Shown: piece by piece, positions 49,093 through 59,451 of the stretch | How positions within the stretch are numbered: the first letter of the stretch is position 1 | Layout: every line of letters begins with the position of its first letter | Assembly: GCA_021775915.1 (NCBI GenBank) | Contig: JAJFGW010000005.1 | Location: 1-64,000, forward strand | Reading direction: 5' to 3' | Length of the DNA: 64,000 bases | From: Alphaproteobacteria bacterium | Lineage (GTDB): Bacteria > Pseudomonadota > Alphaproteobacteria > Micavibrionales > Micavibrionaceae | Position numbers and translations under genes: made by a program | Notes under the pieces: generated by a model | Databases searched by the model: none | Seen by the model: the letters and a program-made list of their open reading frames with translations, nothing else | Told to the model about the DNA's origin: nothing

Positions 49093-51830
49093 TAACAGGA
49101 AGCTTCGGCACTCTGGCCTTTCTAAATCCGTGGGTTCTTGCCGGACTAATCTTCCTGCCTGCGCTGTGGTTTTTGCTCCGGGTCACGCCGCCTGCGCCGC
49201 GCCTTATTGTTTTTCCTGCCGCGCGTTTTGTCTCCGGTCTCATTCCCGAAGAAACAACGGCCAGCCGCACACCATGGTGGGTCTTACTTCTGCGACTTAT
49301 AACATTAGCTCTGATAATTTTTGCATTAGCGCGCCCTGTTCTTAACCCCGGAGAGGCTCTGCCGGGACGCGGCTCTATTCGTATCATCGTAGATAATAGC
49401 TGGGCATCCGCGCAATCCTGGGTATTACAAAAGGAAGAGGCGCAGCGCCTTATCAGTAGCGCAGGCCACGACAAAAGAGAGATTTATATCCTGACCACGA
49501 CAAAGGAACCGGGAGCAGATGCTCCGGCCTATCACGGGCCATTAACGCAAGGACAGGCGGAATCAATTCTACGCGGCCTGAAACCTCGACCATGGACGGC
49601 AGATTACGAGGCGGCAACAAAGCTGATAAAAGAAAACACATACAGCGAAAGCCTGCAAAGCCACTGGCTTTCCCATGGCCTGAAGGAAGGGAAGAAAGAA
49701 GACGGCAGAAAGCTCATACAGACCCTACAAAATCAGGGCGGATTGCGCTACGTGCAGCCTAACGACACGGGGCTTCCTATCCTGTTACGCCCGGCAAATA
49801 AAATCACATCGAATATCTCCGTTCTCGTCAGCGCCCCTAAAAAACTGCCCAAGGGAACGCCTGTGACCGTAAACGCGCTCGGCACGGACGGTCACATACT
49901 GGATTCGCAAAAAACAGAGCTTGATGTCAGCAAAAAATCAGCAGAAATAACGTTCGATATTCCCGATGCCATGCGCAACCAGATACATCAGATACGCCTT
50001 GCCGGACGCAAAGGCGCGGGCGCTGTTTTATTGCTGGACGACCAATTTAAAAGGCACAACATAGGTATTGCCGCACCGTCAGGAGACTCAAAAAATACAG
50101 CGCTAACCAATGAGAGTTTTTACCTTGAACGCGCCCTGGAGCCTTACGCCAATATTTCGGTCGCCCCGATACAGGACATACTCGCGGAAAATCCTGCGGT
50201 TATTATCTTACCCAATATTGGCGCCATACCGCCGGGAGAACTAAACACCCTTGAAGACTGGGTCAAAAACGGCGGGCTTCTTCTACGTTTTGCCGGGCCC
50301 AACATGACACAGGGCGATAATTTTCTAATCCCCGTTTCCCTGCTAAAAGGAGGCCGCGCCCTTGATGGCGCCTTAACATGGAACGAACCCGTCAATCTGG
50401 CCTCATTCCCTGAGCACAGTCCTTTATACGGGCTGGACTTACCGGATGACATTGAAGTGCGACGGCAACTTTTGGCAGCACCTGCCCCCGGCCTTGACCA
50501 AAAAAGCTGGGCTATACTTGAAGACGGAACGCCGCTTATAACAGCGGATAATCTTGATAACGGTCTTATCGTTCTTGTTCATACCACGGCAACGCCGCTC
50601 TGGTCTGACTTGTCCCTGTCCGGCATATTCATACAAATGCTACGCCGTATTGTTAACCTCGCAGGAAATAACAGCTCTCAAAATAGCGATGGAGGCATGT
50701 TAAACCCCCTGCTTGTTCTTGACGGATATGGTGCCGTGACACAGCCCGGCAATTTTGTTCAGCCTATCTCCGCCAAAGATTTTGATAAAACAAACCCCGG
50801 CCCGATGAATCCTCCTGGTTTATATGGCCGTGCCGGATACCAAAAATCATTTAACCTCGGAGACCATATTGGTGCATTGGAAACATTTTCATCACTTCCT
50901 GTTGGGGTAGAAACCGGCCATTACGGCAAGCAAAACGAGACAAATCTTATGCCTTTTATTTTAGCCGCCGCGTTTCTTCTTTTCATGCTCGACTGGCTGC
51001 TAATGTCCCTGATGCAGTTTAGCTGGCGACGTTTTAGTCCTGCGGCGCTCTGTTTAGCCCTGCTCATAATGTCTTCCACTCCGGCACAAGCGCAAAGCAA
51101 ACAGCTTATGGCCAGCTATGCTGACAATATTCACCTTGCCTATGTTCAAACAGGCAATCCGGCCATTGATAAAATGGCGCATAACGGCCTTGAAGCCTTA
51201 AGCGAGATTTTAAAACGCCGCACCTCGGTTGAACCTTCGGGTATTGTCGCCATCAATCCGGAACAAACTGAGCTCTCCTTTTTTCCTCTGATTTACTGGC
51301 CGGTGGCGCAGGAGCAAAAACCACTATCCGGGAAAGCTCTGCAAAATATTCAATATTATATAGATCACGGTGGCACCATCTTGTTTGACACACGCGATAT
51401 GATCTCACAAACCAAAAGAACATACGGCCAGAATAAAGGCATGGGCGGAGGACGTAACGCCGAAAAACTTAGGTCCCTGATCGGCGGCCTGAATATTCCG
51501 CCGCTTATTCCCATCAAGGGAGACCATGTCCTGACAAAATCATTTTACCTCATGGGCTCTTTCCCCGGTCGCTATACCGGCGGTACGATCTGGGTTGAAG
51601 AACAAAGCACCAGTGGGCGTGATGGCGTGTCCTCGGTGATTATCGGCAGTCATGACTGGGCGAGCGCATGGGCAAGCGCAGGCGGTTCCGGCCCCCGTCT
51701 GAGCGGCGGGCCACAGCAACAGGAAATGGCGCTCCGCTTTGGCGTTAACCTTATGATGTACGCCTTAACCGGCAACTATAAATCCGATCAGGTTCACCTG
51801 CCGCACATACTGGAAAGGCTGGGGCAATGA
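49089..51830 (+). CDS. BatA-like membrane protein with C-terminal DUF4159
   Basis: A 913-residue protein. The N-terminus is BatA-type: FLNPWVLAGLIFLPALWFLL, then a second helix (WWVLLLRLITLALIIFALA). A VWA-like part follows with IIVDNSWAS (Asp102, incomplete MIDAS). The middle resembles a glutamine-amidotransferase-like fold. A membrane helix lies near 618-640, and a second hydrophobic stretch ending STPAQAQS near 650-670 looks like an internal signal sequence. The last about 230 residues are DUF4159 (LSFFPLIYWPVAQEQ, GGTILFDTRD). It overlaps its neighbours by 4 bp on each side. Probably the membrane partner of the MoxR ATPase. Confidence 0.88.
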   Translation: MITGSFGTLAFLNPWVLAGLIFLPALWFLLRVTPPAPRLIVFPAARFVSGLIPEETTASRTPWWVLLLRLITLALIIFALARPVLNPGEALPGRGSIRIIVDNSWASAQSWVLQKEEAQRLISSAGHDKREIYILTTTKEPGADAPAYHGPLTQGQAESILRGLKPRPWTADYEAATKLIKENTYSESLQSHWLSHGLKEGKKEDGRKLIQTLQNQGGLRYVQPNDTGLPILLRPANKITSNISVLVSAPKKLPKGTPVTVNALGTDGHILDSQKTELDVSKKSAEITFDIPDAMRNQIHQIRLAGRKGAGAVLLLDDQFKRHNIGIAAPSGDSKNTALTNESFYLERALEPYANISVAPIQDILAENPAVIILPNIGAIPPGELNTLEDWVKNGGLLLRFAGPNMTQGDNFLIPVSLLKGGRALDGALTWNEPVNLASFPEHSPLYGLDLPDDIEVRRQLLAAPAPGLDQKSWAILEDGTPLITADNLDNGLIVLVHTTATPLWSDLSLSGIFIQMLRRIVNLAGNNSSQNSDGGMLNPLLVLDGYGAVTQPGNFVQPISAKDFDKTNPGPMNPPGLYGRAGYQKSFNLGDHIGALETFSSLPVGVETGHYGKQNETNLMPFILAAAFLLFMLDWLLMSLMQFSWRRFSPAALCLALLIMSSTPAQAQSKQLMASYADNIHLAYVQTGNPAIDKMAHNGLEALSEILKRRTSVEPSGIVAINPEQTELSFFPLIYWPVAQEQKPLSGKALQNIQYYIDHGGTILFDTRDMISQTKRTYGQNKGMGGGRNAEKLRSLIGGLNIPPLIPIKGDHVLTKSFYLMGSFPGRYTGGTIWVEEQSTSGRDGVSSVIIGSHDWASAWASAGGSGPRLSGGPQQQEMALRFGVNLMMYALTGNYKSDQVHLPHILERLGQ

Positions 51831-53932
51831 ACGGGGCCATCAATTCATCAATGACCGTCCATTTTGCGCCTCTCATTCCAGAGCCTATGCTTTACGGCAT
51901 GGTCGCCGCCTCTGCCATCATGCTTGTCCTATCTTTCTTCCTTTACCGGCGCGGACTATTTTGGCGCATGGCTGTGGTCGCCGGATTTCTTCTAATATTT
52001 CTAAACCCATCAATTGCTGTGGAAGACCGCAAACCTGTATCCGATGTCGTCGCGCTAGTCATAGATAAATCTCCCAGCCAGCTAAACGGCGACCGCACAC
52101 AGCGCAGCAATGATGCTTTCGCTTACCTGAAAGAAAAGCTCGAAAAATTTTCTGGACTGGAAGTGCGGACAATAGAAGAGCCGGCAAACACAGAAACCAT
52201 AGCGAACGAAACCCGGCTTTTTGACTCCCTTGACCAAATCATGAGCGACGTGCCGTTAAAAAGACGGGCGGGCGCAATATTCATTACAGATGGGCAAATT
52301 CATGATGTTCCGGGCAATCCAGAGAGGTTCAATGATTACGGCCCTGTCCATGCGCTTCTTACAGGAGAGAAAAACGAACGTGACCGTCAACTTGTTATTC
52401 TCGAAGCGCCAGCCTATGGCATTGTCGGGCAAAGCGTTACTATCCGTTACCGTATTGAAGACACAAAAAATATAAAGGAAGAATACGCAACGATTATAAG
52501 CCGCGCGAGCGATGAGAAACCGGCAATGGATCTTGTGCCTGTTGGAGAAGAACAAAGCCTCACGGTTACAATAGGCCACGCCGGACAGAATGTTGTCGAT
52601 CTTCAGGCGTCACCAATTAACGGCGAGATCACACTGGCCAACAACCGCGCACCTCTTATTATCAACGGCGTGCGTGACCGCTTGCGCGTCCTTTTGGTTT
52701 CAGGACAGCCGCACGCGGGCGGGCGCACATGGCGCAATCTTTTAACTGCCGACCCCGGTGTTGACCTTGTCCATTTCACTATTCTGCGCGAACCTAACAA
52801 ACTCGATGCCACGCCTCAAAATGAACTCTCGCTGATTGCCTTTCCATTCCGGGAACTATTTGAGATTAAACTTTATGATTTTGATCTTATTATTTTCGAC
52901 CGTTACCGGCTCAACCGCATCCTGCCCAACTATTACTTTGCCAATATTGCAAACTACGTAAAAAAAGGTGGTGCCCTTTTAGAAGCCAGCGGGCCATCTT
53001 TTGCCACCAACAATTCAGTTTACTCAACCGCATTAAAAGATGTGCTACCCGCCTACCCCACCGGACAGGTTTACCAGCAGGGATTCAAACCGGAAATCAC
53101 AGATATAGGGTTCCGGCACCCGGTCACACAGGGCTTGCACTGGCTTAACCAAAAAGACAAATCAGAAAACTGGGGTTCGTGGCTGCGCCAGGTTGCCGTG
53201 CACCCTCTAAGCGGCAACGTCCTGATGACCGGCATCCAAAAACAACCTCTGCTTATTCTGGACAGAGTTGAAGAAGGTCGGGTAGCACAATTAGCCAGCG
53301 ACCAGATATGGCTCTGGTCACGCGGCTTTGATGGCGGCGGCCCGCAAGCGGAGTTACTGCGACGGCTCGCGCACTGGCTAATGAAGGAACCGGAGCTTGA
53401 AGAAAATGCGCTTGATGTCAAAGTCTTTGGGCAAACCATTACCATCACGCGGCGCTCTTTAAAGGACATTCCGCTAACAGCTACGCTGACAAAGCCTGAC
53501 GGCACAGAACAGCCAATAGAACTTTTGCCGACCAAACAAGGCAATTTACAGGCAAAAATCAAAGGCAATGATCTGGGCATTTACAGTGTTGATGACGGCA
53601 TGCAAAAACGTTTTGCCATTATTGGTGATTTAAACCCTCTGGAATTGCGCAGTGTTATCACCACGCCTGACAGGATAAACCCCATCACCACCGCATCAAA
53701 AGGACATGTCCACTGGCTTGAAAATAATGCAACGCCTGATTTGCGATTGCTGCCGCCCGGACGCGATTATGGCGGCGCTAACTGGCTAGGCCTCCGTAAA
53801 AATCGCAGCTATACGGTAACAGGCGTAAAGGATCATCCGTTCCTTCCTTCGTGGCTCTATGCGCTTGGTCTTTTGACCCTGATGATTGCTGCATGGTGGT
53901 TTGAAGGGCGGAACCGCAAACAAACATCATAA
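51827..53932 (+). CDS. Membrane protein with VWA-like and amidotransferase-like regions
   Basis: A 701-residue protein, last of the MoxR operon. Two helices near 20-63 are followed by a VWA-like domain with an intact DxSxS metal site (VIDKSPS, Asp80) and the later TDGQ. Residues about 280-520 resemble a class I glutamine-amidotransferase fold without an obvious catalytic Cys. A C-terminal helix (SWLYALGLLTLMIAAWWFEG) anchors it. It would face the periplasm between the helices. The family is known as the partner of BatA/DUF4159 proteins, but its job is not established. Confidence 0.85.
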   Translation: MNGAINSSMTVHFAPLIPEPMLYGMVAASAIMLVLSFFLYRRGLFWRMAVVAGFLLIFLNPSIAVEDRKPVSDVVALVIDKSPSQLNGDRTQRSNDAFAYLKEKLEKFSGLEVRTIEEPANTETIANETRLFDSLDQIMSDVPLKRRAGAIFITDGQIHDVPGNPERFNDYGPVHALLTGEKNERDRQLVILEAPAYGIVGQSVTIRYRIEDTKNIKEEYATIISRASDEKPAMDLVPVGEEQSLTVTIGHAGQNVVDLQASPINGEITLANNRAPLIINGVRDRLRVLLVSGQPHAGGRTWRNLLTADPGVDLVHFTILREPNKLDATPQNELSLIAFPFRELFEIKLYDFDLIIFDRYRLNRILPNYYFANIANYVKKGGALLEASGPSFATNNSVYSTALKDVLPAYPTGQVYQQGFKPEITDIGFRHPVTQGLHWLNQKDKSENWGSWLRQVAVHPLSGNVLMTGIQKQPLLILDRVEEGRVAQLASDQIWLWSRGFDGGGPQAELLRRLAHWLMKEPELEENALDVKVFGQTITITRRSLKDIPLTATLTKPDGTEQPIELLPTKQGNLQAKIKGNDLGIYSVDDGMQKRFAIIGDLNPLELRSVITTPDRINPITTASKGHVHWLENNATPDLRLLPPGRDYGGANWLGLRKNRSYTVTGVKDHPFLPSWLYALGLLTLMIAAWWFEGRNRKQTS

Positions 53933-53934
53933 CA

Positions 53935-56547
53935 CTACGCCGCCGCTTTTTTCTCCTGCAAAACCGTATGGATATGTTTTGAAAGGACGTCGCGCTTAAC
54001 CGGCTTACGCAGCACAGCCTTAATGCTTTGGTTTTCTGCCATAACATTTTTTAACCGCCTTTTACTGTACCCCGACAACATAATGATCGGCAGATCAGGA
54101 AAGTCGCCTTCAAGCTCTTTTGCCATTTCCGCCCCGTTCATGCGCGGCATAGTATAATCCGAAATGATAAGATCATAGCGTTCAGGGTTCTCGCGCAAAT
54201 GATCAACGGCAACATCACCATCCTCACAAGCATGCGCTTGGTAGCCAAGGCGATCGATCATCTGAAGAAGCATATCCCGAACACGCTCTTCATCTTCGAC
54301 CAACAAAACATAGCCTGTTCCACCACAAGAATTTTTATCATCCAGGGAAACCAAATCTCTCGCCCCCGCATTTTCTGAAATAGGGAAGAATAATGTAAAA
54401 CTTGTTCCCCTGCCCTCATGGCTCTCAACAACAACAGCGCCATTATGCGCAGTCATGATACCATGAACAGATGAAAGCCCCAGCCCGGTACCATGATCTA
54501 CCGGCTTAGTTGTAAAGAAAGGTTCGAAGATATGTTCCATGACTTCCCGCGGCATACCGGTTCCCGTATCAGAAACCTGAAGACGAGCATAATCCTGATC
54601 GCGCACCAGCTTCCCAAGCTTTAACAGTATAGCCCCATTGACATCAGATATATGAACGGGTGGTGCTTCATCAGCAGTAAGAGGTTCGTCCACCAACATA
54701 TCAGGGTAACCCGTATCGTCACCGTTTTTCCTGTCTATATGAATGGAAAGGCAACCATGTTCTTCCCCCATGGCATCTATAGCGTTTACACATAAATTCA
54801 TAAGGGTTTGGCTTATATGCGTGGCATTTCCGCTCACGGGTGCCTCAGCCTCATCAACCTCTATTTTCAGTTCTATACTGGAAGGCATCATAGCCTTTAA
54901 CATGGCGCCAGTTTCGCCAACAGATTCAACCAAATCAACAATATCTTTGGCCCCTTCATTGCGTCTGGAAAAAGCGAGTATTTGTTCTACTAGCCCCTGA
55001 GCCTGCAAGCTGCCGCTCATAATTTGGCTAGCGAAATGGTGTTCTTTTGACTCCGCCGGAAGGTCCTCCAGCAAAAATTCTGCGTAGCCAAGCGTTGAGG
55101 CGAGAATATTGTTAAAATCATGAGCAATACCGCCAGCCAGTCGCCCGATAGCTTCCATTTTCTGCGCCTGAAAGAATTGTGTTTGAAGGTCTTCTTTTTC
55201 CTGCTCTGCCTTTTTGCGGCTTGTAATATCACGGGCCGTGCCGATAAAACCACCATCGTTCAAAAGAGTTAGCGACATTTCCGCATAAACAGTTTCTCCA
55301 TCTTTCCTCAGAATCGGCGCATCGCCTTTCCAATAGCCTTCCTTTTTCAAAAGCGGCAAAATGTTATTCTTAACTTCTTCCTGCCCTGCGCCGTTATAAA
55401 GACTTTCCCATTTCTGCCCTATATAATTTCCCAGATCCTCTTTTTCAATACCATGAAGACACATAAGCGCCTTGTTAATGTAAGTAATATTACCTTCTGA
55501 ATCGACAAGACCAATACCATCGTCAGCAGCCTCAATCGCCGCCAGACGTTTAGAGGCAAGAGCGGTAGATTCCATTACTTCGGTATAATCACGAACCACC
55601 CAAACATGACCGCCATCTTCCAACGCTGTCATTGATATATCCTGATAAAAGTCAGTGCCATCCTTCCTTAACCCTAACGAATGACCATGCCAATGCCATT
55701 GCAGTAAAAGCTCCTTAAAGACCTCTTTTTCAAACCAGTTACATTGCTCTTCGCTATAAAGGGCTTTCCATGATTTTCCAACAATTTCATCGGCCCCTTC
55801 ATAACCATGTAAAAAGGCAAGAGCAATATTGGCGTAGGTAACCTCCCCTTGCTTGTTCGTAATAGCAATCCCGTCCATGGCCGCCTCCATAGCGGCGGCA
55901 CGCGACACAAGCAAATCCATAACTTTCTTTTTATCTATGCTTGCCTGCCCTAGCTTTCGTAGCTTAAGCATAAGAATCATAATCAGGCCAAGACCGGAAA
56001 TAGCCATACTGGCAATTGAGAAAAAGAAGAATATATGTTCACTGTAAATATACGCTTGATTCTTCTCCTGATTTAACCTGCCAACAACCTCCGTCAACTC
56101 ATTTCGTGAAGCATTTAAGGTCACCATAAGGCTTATAGCCTTGCTAATCTGCCGTCTGACCAATAAATCGTCCTGCTTAAGAAACGTGACTAATTCACCC
56201 AAACTATCCTCAAATTTTTCAATATATTTTTTCCCCTGGGCTGAACTCAAGGCTATGGGATACATAGACGTTTTCAATATATTATTAAGATAAGAAAGCT
56301 CACTTACAATGCTGGTTTTTGAAAAACTATCCGCCCCTGACAAATAGGAGAAGAACATACTCTCAAAGTTATCTTCTGCTGTATTAACAATCCACTCAGT
56401 ATCATGAAGGGAATCATTCTGTTCCCCTTCCACTATTTTCTTATAGATTAGGTGAGTAGACTGCCCCCCTGACAGACTAAAGATAAGAACAATAAAGAGG
56501 ATAAGAAACAGCTCCAACTTCACCGTATGGCTTTTGTTAAATTTCAT
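53935..56547 (-). CDS. Hybrid sensor histidine kinase with two PAS domains
   Basis: An 870-residue sensor. A membrane helix near 8-33, a helical periplasmic region (34-175) and a second helix (about 176-197) are followed by PAS 1 (about 215-325) and PAS 2 (340-455). The HisKA domain has the phosphorylated His476 in GGIAHDFNNIL. The ATP-binding domain (G-box GTGLGLSSVHGI) ends near 735. A receiver domain with Asp797 in IISDYTMPRMNG closes the protein. The signal is unknown; the periplasmic part looks like a four-helix bundle. The response regulator gene lies 8 bp upstream in the same operon. Confidence 0.93.
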   Translation of the reverse strand: MKFNKSHTVKLELFLILFIVLIFSLSGGQSTHLIYKKIVEGEQNDSLHDTEWIVNTAEDNFESMFFSYLSGADSFSKTSIVSELSYLNNILKTSMYPIALSSAQGKKYIEKFEDSLGELVTFLKQDDLLVRRQISKAISLMVTLNASRNELTEVVGRLNQEKNQAYIYSEHIFFFFSIASMAISGLGLIMILMLKLRKLGQASIDKKKVMDLLVSRAAAMEAAMDGIAITNKQGEVTYANIALAFLHGYEGADEIVGKSWKALYSEEQCNWFEKEVFKELLLQWHWHGHSLGLRKDGTDFYQDISMTALEDGGHVWVVRDYTEVMESTALASKRLAAIEAADDGIGLVDSEGNITYINKALMCLHGIEKEDLGNYIGQKWESLYNGAGQEEVKNNILPLLKKEGYWKGDAPILRKDGETVYAEMSLTLLNDGGFIGTARDITSRKKAEQEKEDLQTQFFQAQKMEAIGRLAGGIAHDFNNILASTLGYAEFLLEDLPAESKEHHFASQIMSGSLQAQGLVEQILAFSRRNEGAKDIVDLVESVGETGAMLKAMMPSSIELKIEVDEAEAPVSGNATHISQTLMNLCVNAIDAMGEEHGCLSIHIDRKNGDDTGYPDMLVDEPLTADEAPPVHISDVNGAILLKLGKLVRDQDYARLQVSDTGTGMPREVMEHIFEPFFTTKPVDHGTGLGLSSVHGIMTAHNGAVVVESHEGRGTSFTLFFPISENAGARDLVSLDDKNSCGGTGYVLLVEDEERVRDMLLQMIDRLGYQAHACEDGDVAVDHLRENPERYDLIISDYTMPRMNGAEMAKELEGDFPDLPIIMLSGYSKRRLKNVMAENQSIKAVLRKPVKRDVLSKHIHTVLQEKKAAA

Positions 56548-56555
56548 TAAAATTC

Positions 56556-57239
56556 CTAGCTTTCTGAATCCAGGCCCATCTGCTGCGCTCTGAGCGCTGC
56601 CTGCGTCCTGTTTTTTGCGCCGAGCTTACGGCATATGCCGCGCACATGAAGCTTGACCGTGACAACCTGAAGATCAAGCGCTCTGGCTATATCCTTGTTC
56701 GATGCACCGCGCAGCAAATGAGAAAGGACATCTTTTTCCCGCGGCGTTAGCCTTACTTCATCCATATTTTTATAAGCAGTATCAGAGCCTTCCTGAGATT
56801 CGCTATGCGCTCCGGCACCATTATAATAGGAGGGCATAACCTCATTTGTATTATGATCGATCGCTACATAATCTTCGCCTTCCAGAATTTTATGAATACC
56901 GCCGAGCATCGCCTTGCCGGACATTGTCTTCGGAAAAAAACCTGAAGCGCCCAACTCTATGGCTTTTTGCACATCACGCTTTTCAGCAATGCCGGAGAGC
57001 AATGCCACGGACGTATCAGGATAACTTTCGCGCAGTTTTTCCAGCCCCTGCAAACCATCCATACCGGGCATACGAAAATCAAGTAAGATAAGATCAAGTT
57101 CCGGGGCACCTTCCATGATGTCCATGACTTCGTGCAAGTCCTTAGCGAGCAGAACAACAGCCTCCGGATCAGCGCGTTCAATAAACTGCACCAAAGCATC
57201 CCTAAATAGCGTGTGATCATCAGCAAGTAATAATCTCAT
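56556..57239 (-). CDS. LuxR/NarL-type response regulator
   Basis: A 227-residue regulator with an N-terminal receiver domain (phospho-acceptor Asp54 in LILLDFRMPG, acidic pair ADDH at 6-9). The C-terminal LuxR-type helix-turn-helix (about 160-215) contains LTPREKDVLSHLLRGASNKD. The linker is Ser/Gly-rich. It is encoded just before a hybrid kinase, so it is the likely final phosphate acceptor. The targets are unknown; about 150 bp in front (57240-57390) may hold its promoter. Confidence 0.93.
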   Translation of the reverse strand: MRLLLADDHTLFRDALVQFIERADPEAVVLLAKDLHEVMDIMEGAPELDLILLDFRMPGMDGLQGLEKLRESYPDTSVALLSGIAEKRDVQKAIELGASGFFPKTMSGKAMLGGIHKILEGEDYVAIDHNTNEVMPSYYNGAGAHSESQEGSDTAYKNMDEVRLTPREKDVLSHLLRGASNKDIARALDLQVVTVKLHVRGICRKLGAKNRTQAALRAQQMGLDSES

Positions 57240-57390
57240 AACAAACCCCTACCCCCATGCACTTTTGACTACCTTCTAAAGGATAGATAAAGCAAGTAGC
57301 TTGCCAAACTACGCCCGTATTATAAAAATGATTTTATTAAACAAAAACAGAGAGGTATATTATTTTGATTACAGCCAGAAACAGAAATTA

Positions 57391-59370
57391 TTACGATTTT
57401 GAGTTGCGTAATGCGACATGAATGGGCGCTCCCGCATTCTCCTGTACGTCACGTAATTTAATTCTATAAACATAAACGCCTTCTAAAACGCGCTGCACAT
57501 AGTTACGTGTTTCATAAACAGGAATAAGCTCAACCCAATCCACAATATCAATCTCACCTTTACGCGGATCGCCGAACTGTTTAAGCCATTTGCTTACGCG
57601 CCCCGGCCCTCCATTATACGCCGCCAAAGCCAAGGGATAGGAACCACCAAACCGGGCCAGCATTTGCTCCATATAAGATGACCCCAACATAATATTATGG
57701 TTGGGACGACTAGTTAGCCAGCTTTTACGATGCGACCAGCCTTTACGGCGCGCCACTTCCTTTGCCGTCGCGGGCATAAGCTGCATCAACCCTCGTGCCC
57801 CCGCCGGGCTCTTTGCATCGTAATCAAAAGCACTTTCCTGTCTGATGAGCGCATGAACAAGCGCCCATTCCAGATCAATTTTTTCAAGCCGAGCCAAAAT
57901 AGTAGGATAGGCATGCTCCATCATAAAGATGTTCTTTTGCAGCCCTTTTTTAGCAACACGAACAGCATTGTGATAATGATCAAGATCTTCGGCCAGATCA
58001 GCAACAAGAATGTAATCATCCGGCGTTTCAATTTTGCGTGCTAAGGCTTCAATAAAAATCGTCGTTTCTTTGCGCAAACGCACCTTGTGCAAAATATGCG
58101 CGACCTGAACCATCTCCGAACGATTAAAAGCATTTTGCGATTCAAGAGAGCGCTGCGGCGGCATTTGTTGCGGCGGTTTATATTCGTCCTCTAAAGCAGC
58201 GAGAGCAAATTGCCCGTAATAAGTTGTTTGGTGCCGCGCCGCTGTACGAAACCATTTTCGGGCGATTTCAGGATGACCTAAATCCGCGCTAGCCCGCCCC
58301 GCCCAATAAGCACCGCGCGCTTTACTAATGGGAGTAGATGTCCGGTGATAAAGCGCTTCAAAATGTTCAAAAGCGCGCCAGGGCTTATCCATAAACTGCA
58401 ACGCCAGCCATCCGGACAAAAACTCGGCCTGCGCAAAGGCAAACCCCTCTTCCTGTTGATGCTTGGACACCAAAAGATAAGCGCTTTCATACTGTTTTTC
58501 TTCCATCAAACGGCGCGCCATAATATGACGTTCTTTCCACCAATCAGACAGATTAGTTATGCGTTCGGCTGAAGGCGGGTTATGAAGAATCTCAAGCGCC
58601 CCAAATGTTTTGTTATGACGGCGACGCCAGCGCAGCCGCTCGTAAGCCAGTCCAGGATCGCCCGCCAGATGTGGTGGCACAGCCGCAATTTTACCATCGA
58701 CCCCACCACCATCGGCAGCCACAGCAATACGCGCTTCCGCCAAAGTCGGATAACCACGTCCCAACAAACGCGCAACAGCGCGCGCATTGGTAAAATGCTC
58801 CTCGAACAAAAGATTATCCAGACGCACACGGTGTGTGTTTTCATCAATATACCGACTATATTTTTTAAGAAAGCGCTTCTGCTGCGCCGGCGTTAACAGG
58901 GTATCGCTCCACCAGCCCCGCACGACCTCCTTCATTTTTGTTTTAAACCCCCGGCGCTGCAAAGCATCCAGGTACCGCTCCATTCCATCCGGTGTCAGAG
59001 GCGCATAATCATTAAACCAGGTAATAATTTGATCATCGCCTATTCCATCGACAATATTCTTTTCCGCAGTCAGCCGCATCTTACCTTTGCGCGGCCAATC
59101 GGGATTTTTTCTAACAAAGCCTGTGACCTGCGAAAACGAAACAGTGCCTTCATTTTTAGTATAGGAAAGCCAGGAATATATCTTGGCAGCCAAAGGATCA
59201 TGAGTTTGCGCGATCAGATTTTCAGCTCTCTTCCACTGCCCCTTTTTAACAGCCTGCAAAGCCTGCACCACAGCAGTCCTGTCGTCGGAAGACATAACCC
59301 CCGCCTTTGTGTCCATGGCATAAGGCGCCGCAGCCATAAAAAACACAAAAAAGCCCGTAAAAAGAACCAA
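57391..59370 (-). CDS. Soluble lytic murein transglycosylase (Slt-like)
   Basis: A 659-residue periplasmic enzyme that cleaves peptidoglycan. A TTG at 59370, 6 bases behind AAAAGGG, gives a signal peptide (LVLFTGFFVFFMAAAPYA). A longer frame would run into dapA. The N-terminal 450 residues are helical superhelix repeats. The SLT domain is at the end, with catalytic Glu512 in ALIRQESAFDYDAKSPAGAR, then GLMQLMPATA and ALAAYNGGPGRV. It is divergent from dapA, an arrangement common in alphaproteobacteria. Confidence 0.9.
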   Translation of the reverse strand: MVLFTGFFVFFMAAAPYAMDTKAGVMSSDDRTAVVQALQAVKKGQWKRAENLIAQTHDPLAAKIYSWLSYTKNEGTVSFSQVTGFVRKNPDWPRKGKMRLTAEKNIVDGIGDDQIITWFNDYAPLTPDGMERYLDALQRRGFKTKMKEVVRGWWSDTLLTPAQQKRFLKKYSRYIDENTHRVRLDNLLFEEHFTNARAVARLLGRGYPTLAEARIAVAADGGGVDGKIAAVPPHLAGDPGLAYERLRWRRRHNKTFGALEILHNPPSAERITNLSDWWKERHIMARRLMEEKQYESAYLLVSKHQQEEGFAFAQAEFLSGWLALQFMDKPWRAFEHFEALYHRTSTPISKARGAYWAGRASADLGHPEIARKWFRTAARHQTTYYGQFALAALEDEYKPPQQMPPQRSLESQNAFNRSEMVQVAHILHKVRLRKETTIFIEALARKIETPDDYILVADLAEDLDHYHNAVRVAKKGLQKNIFMMEHAYPTILARLEKIDLEWALVHALIRQESAFDYDAKSPAGARGLMQLMPATAKEVARRKGWSHRKSWLTSRPNHNIMLGSSYMEQMLARFGGSYPLALAAYNGGPGRVSKWLKQFGDPRKGEIDIVDWVELIPVYETRNYVQRVLEGVYVYRIKLRDVQENAGAPIHVALRNSKS

Positions 59371-59451
59371 TAGCGCCCTTTTCTTGCAAGATTTATAGAT
59401 TATCGTTACATTACCCGGCAGACCAAGAAATTTGGCATGGAGGACAGGATT

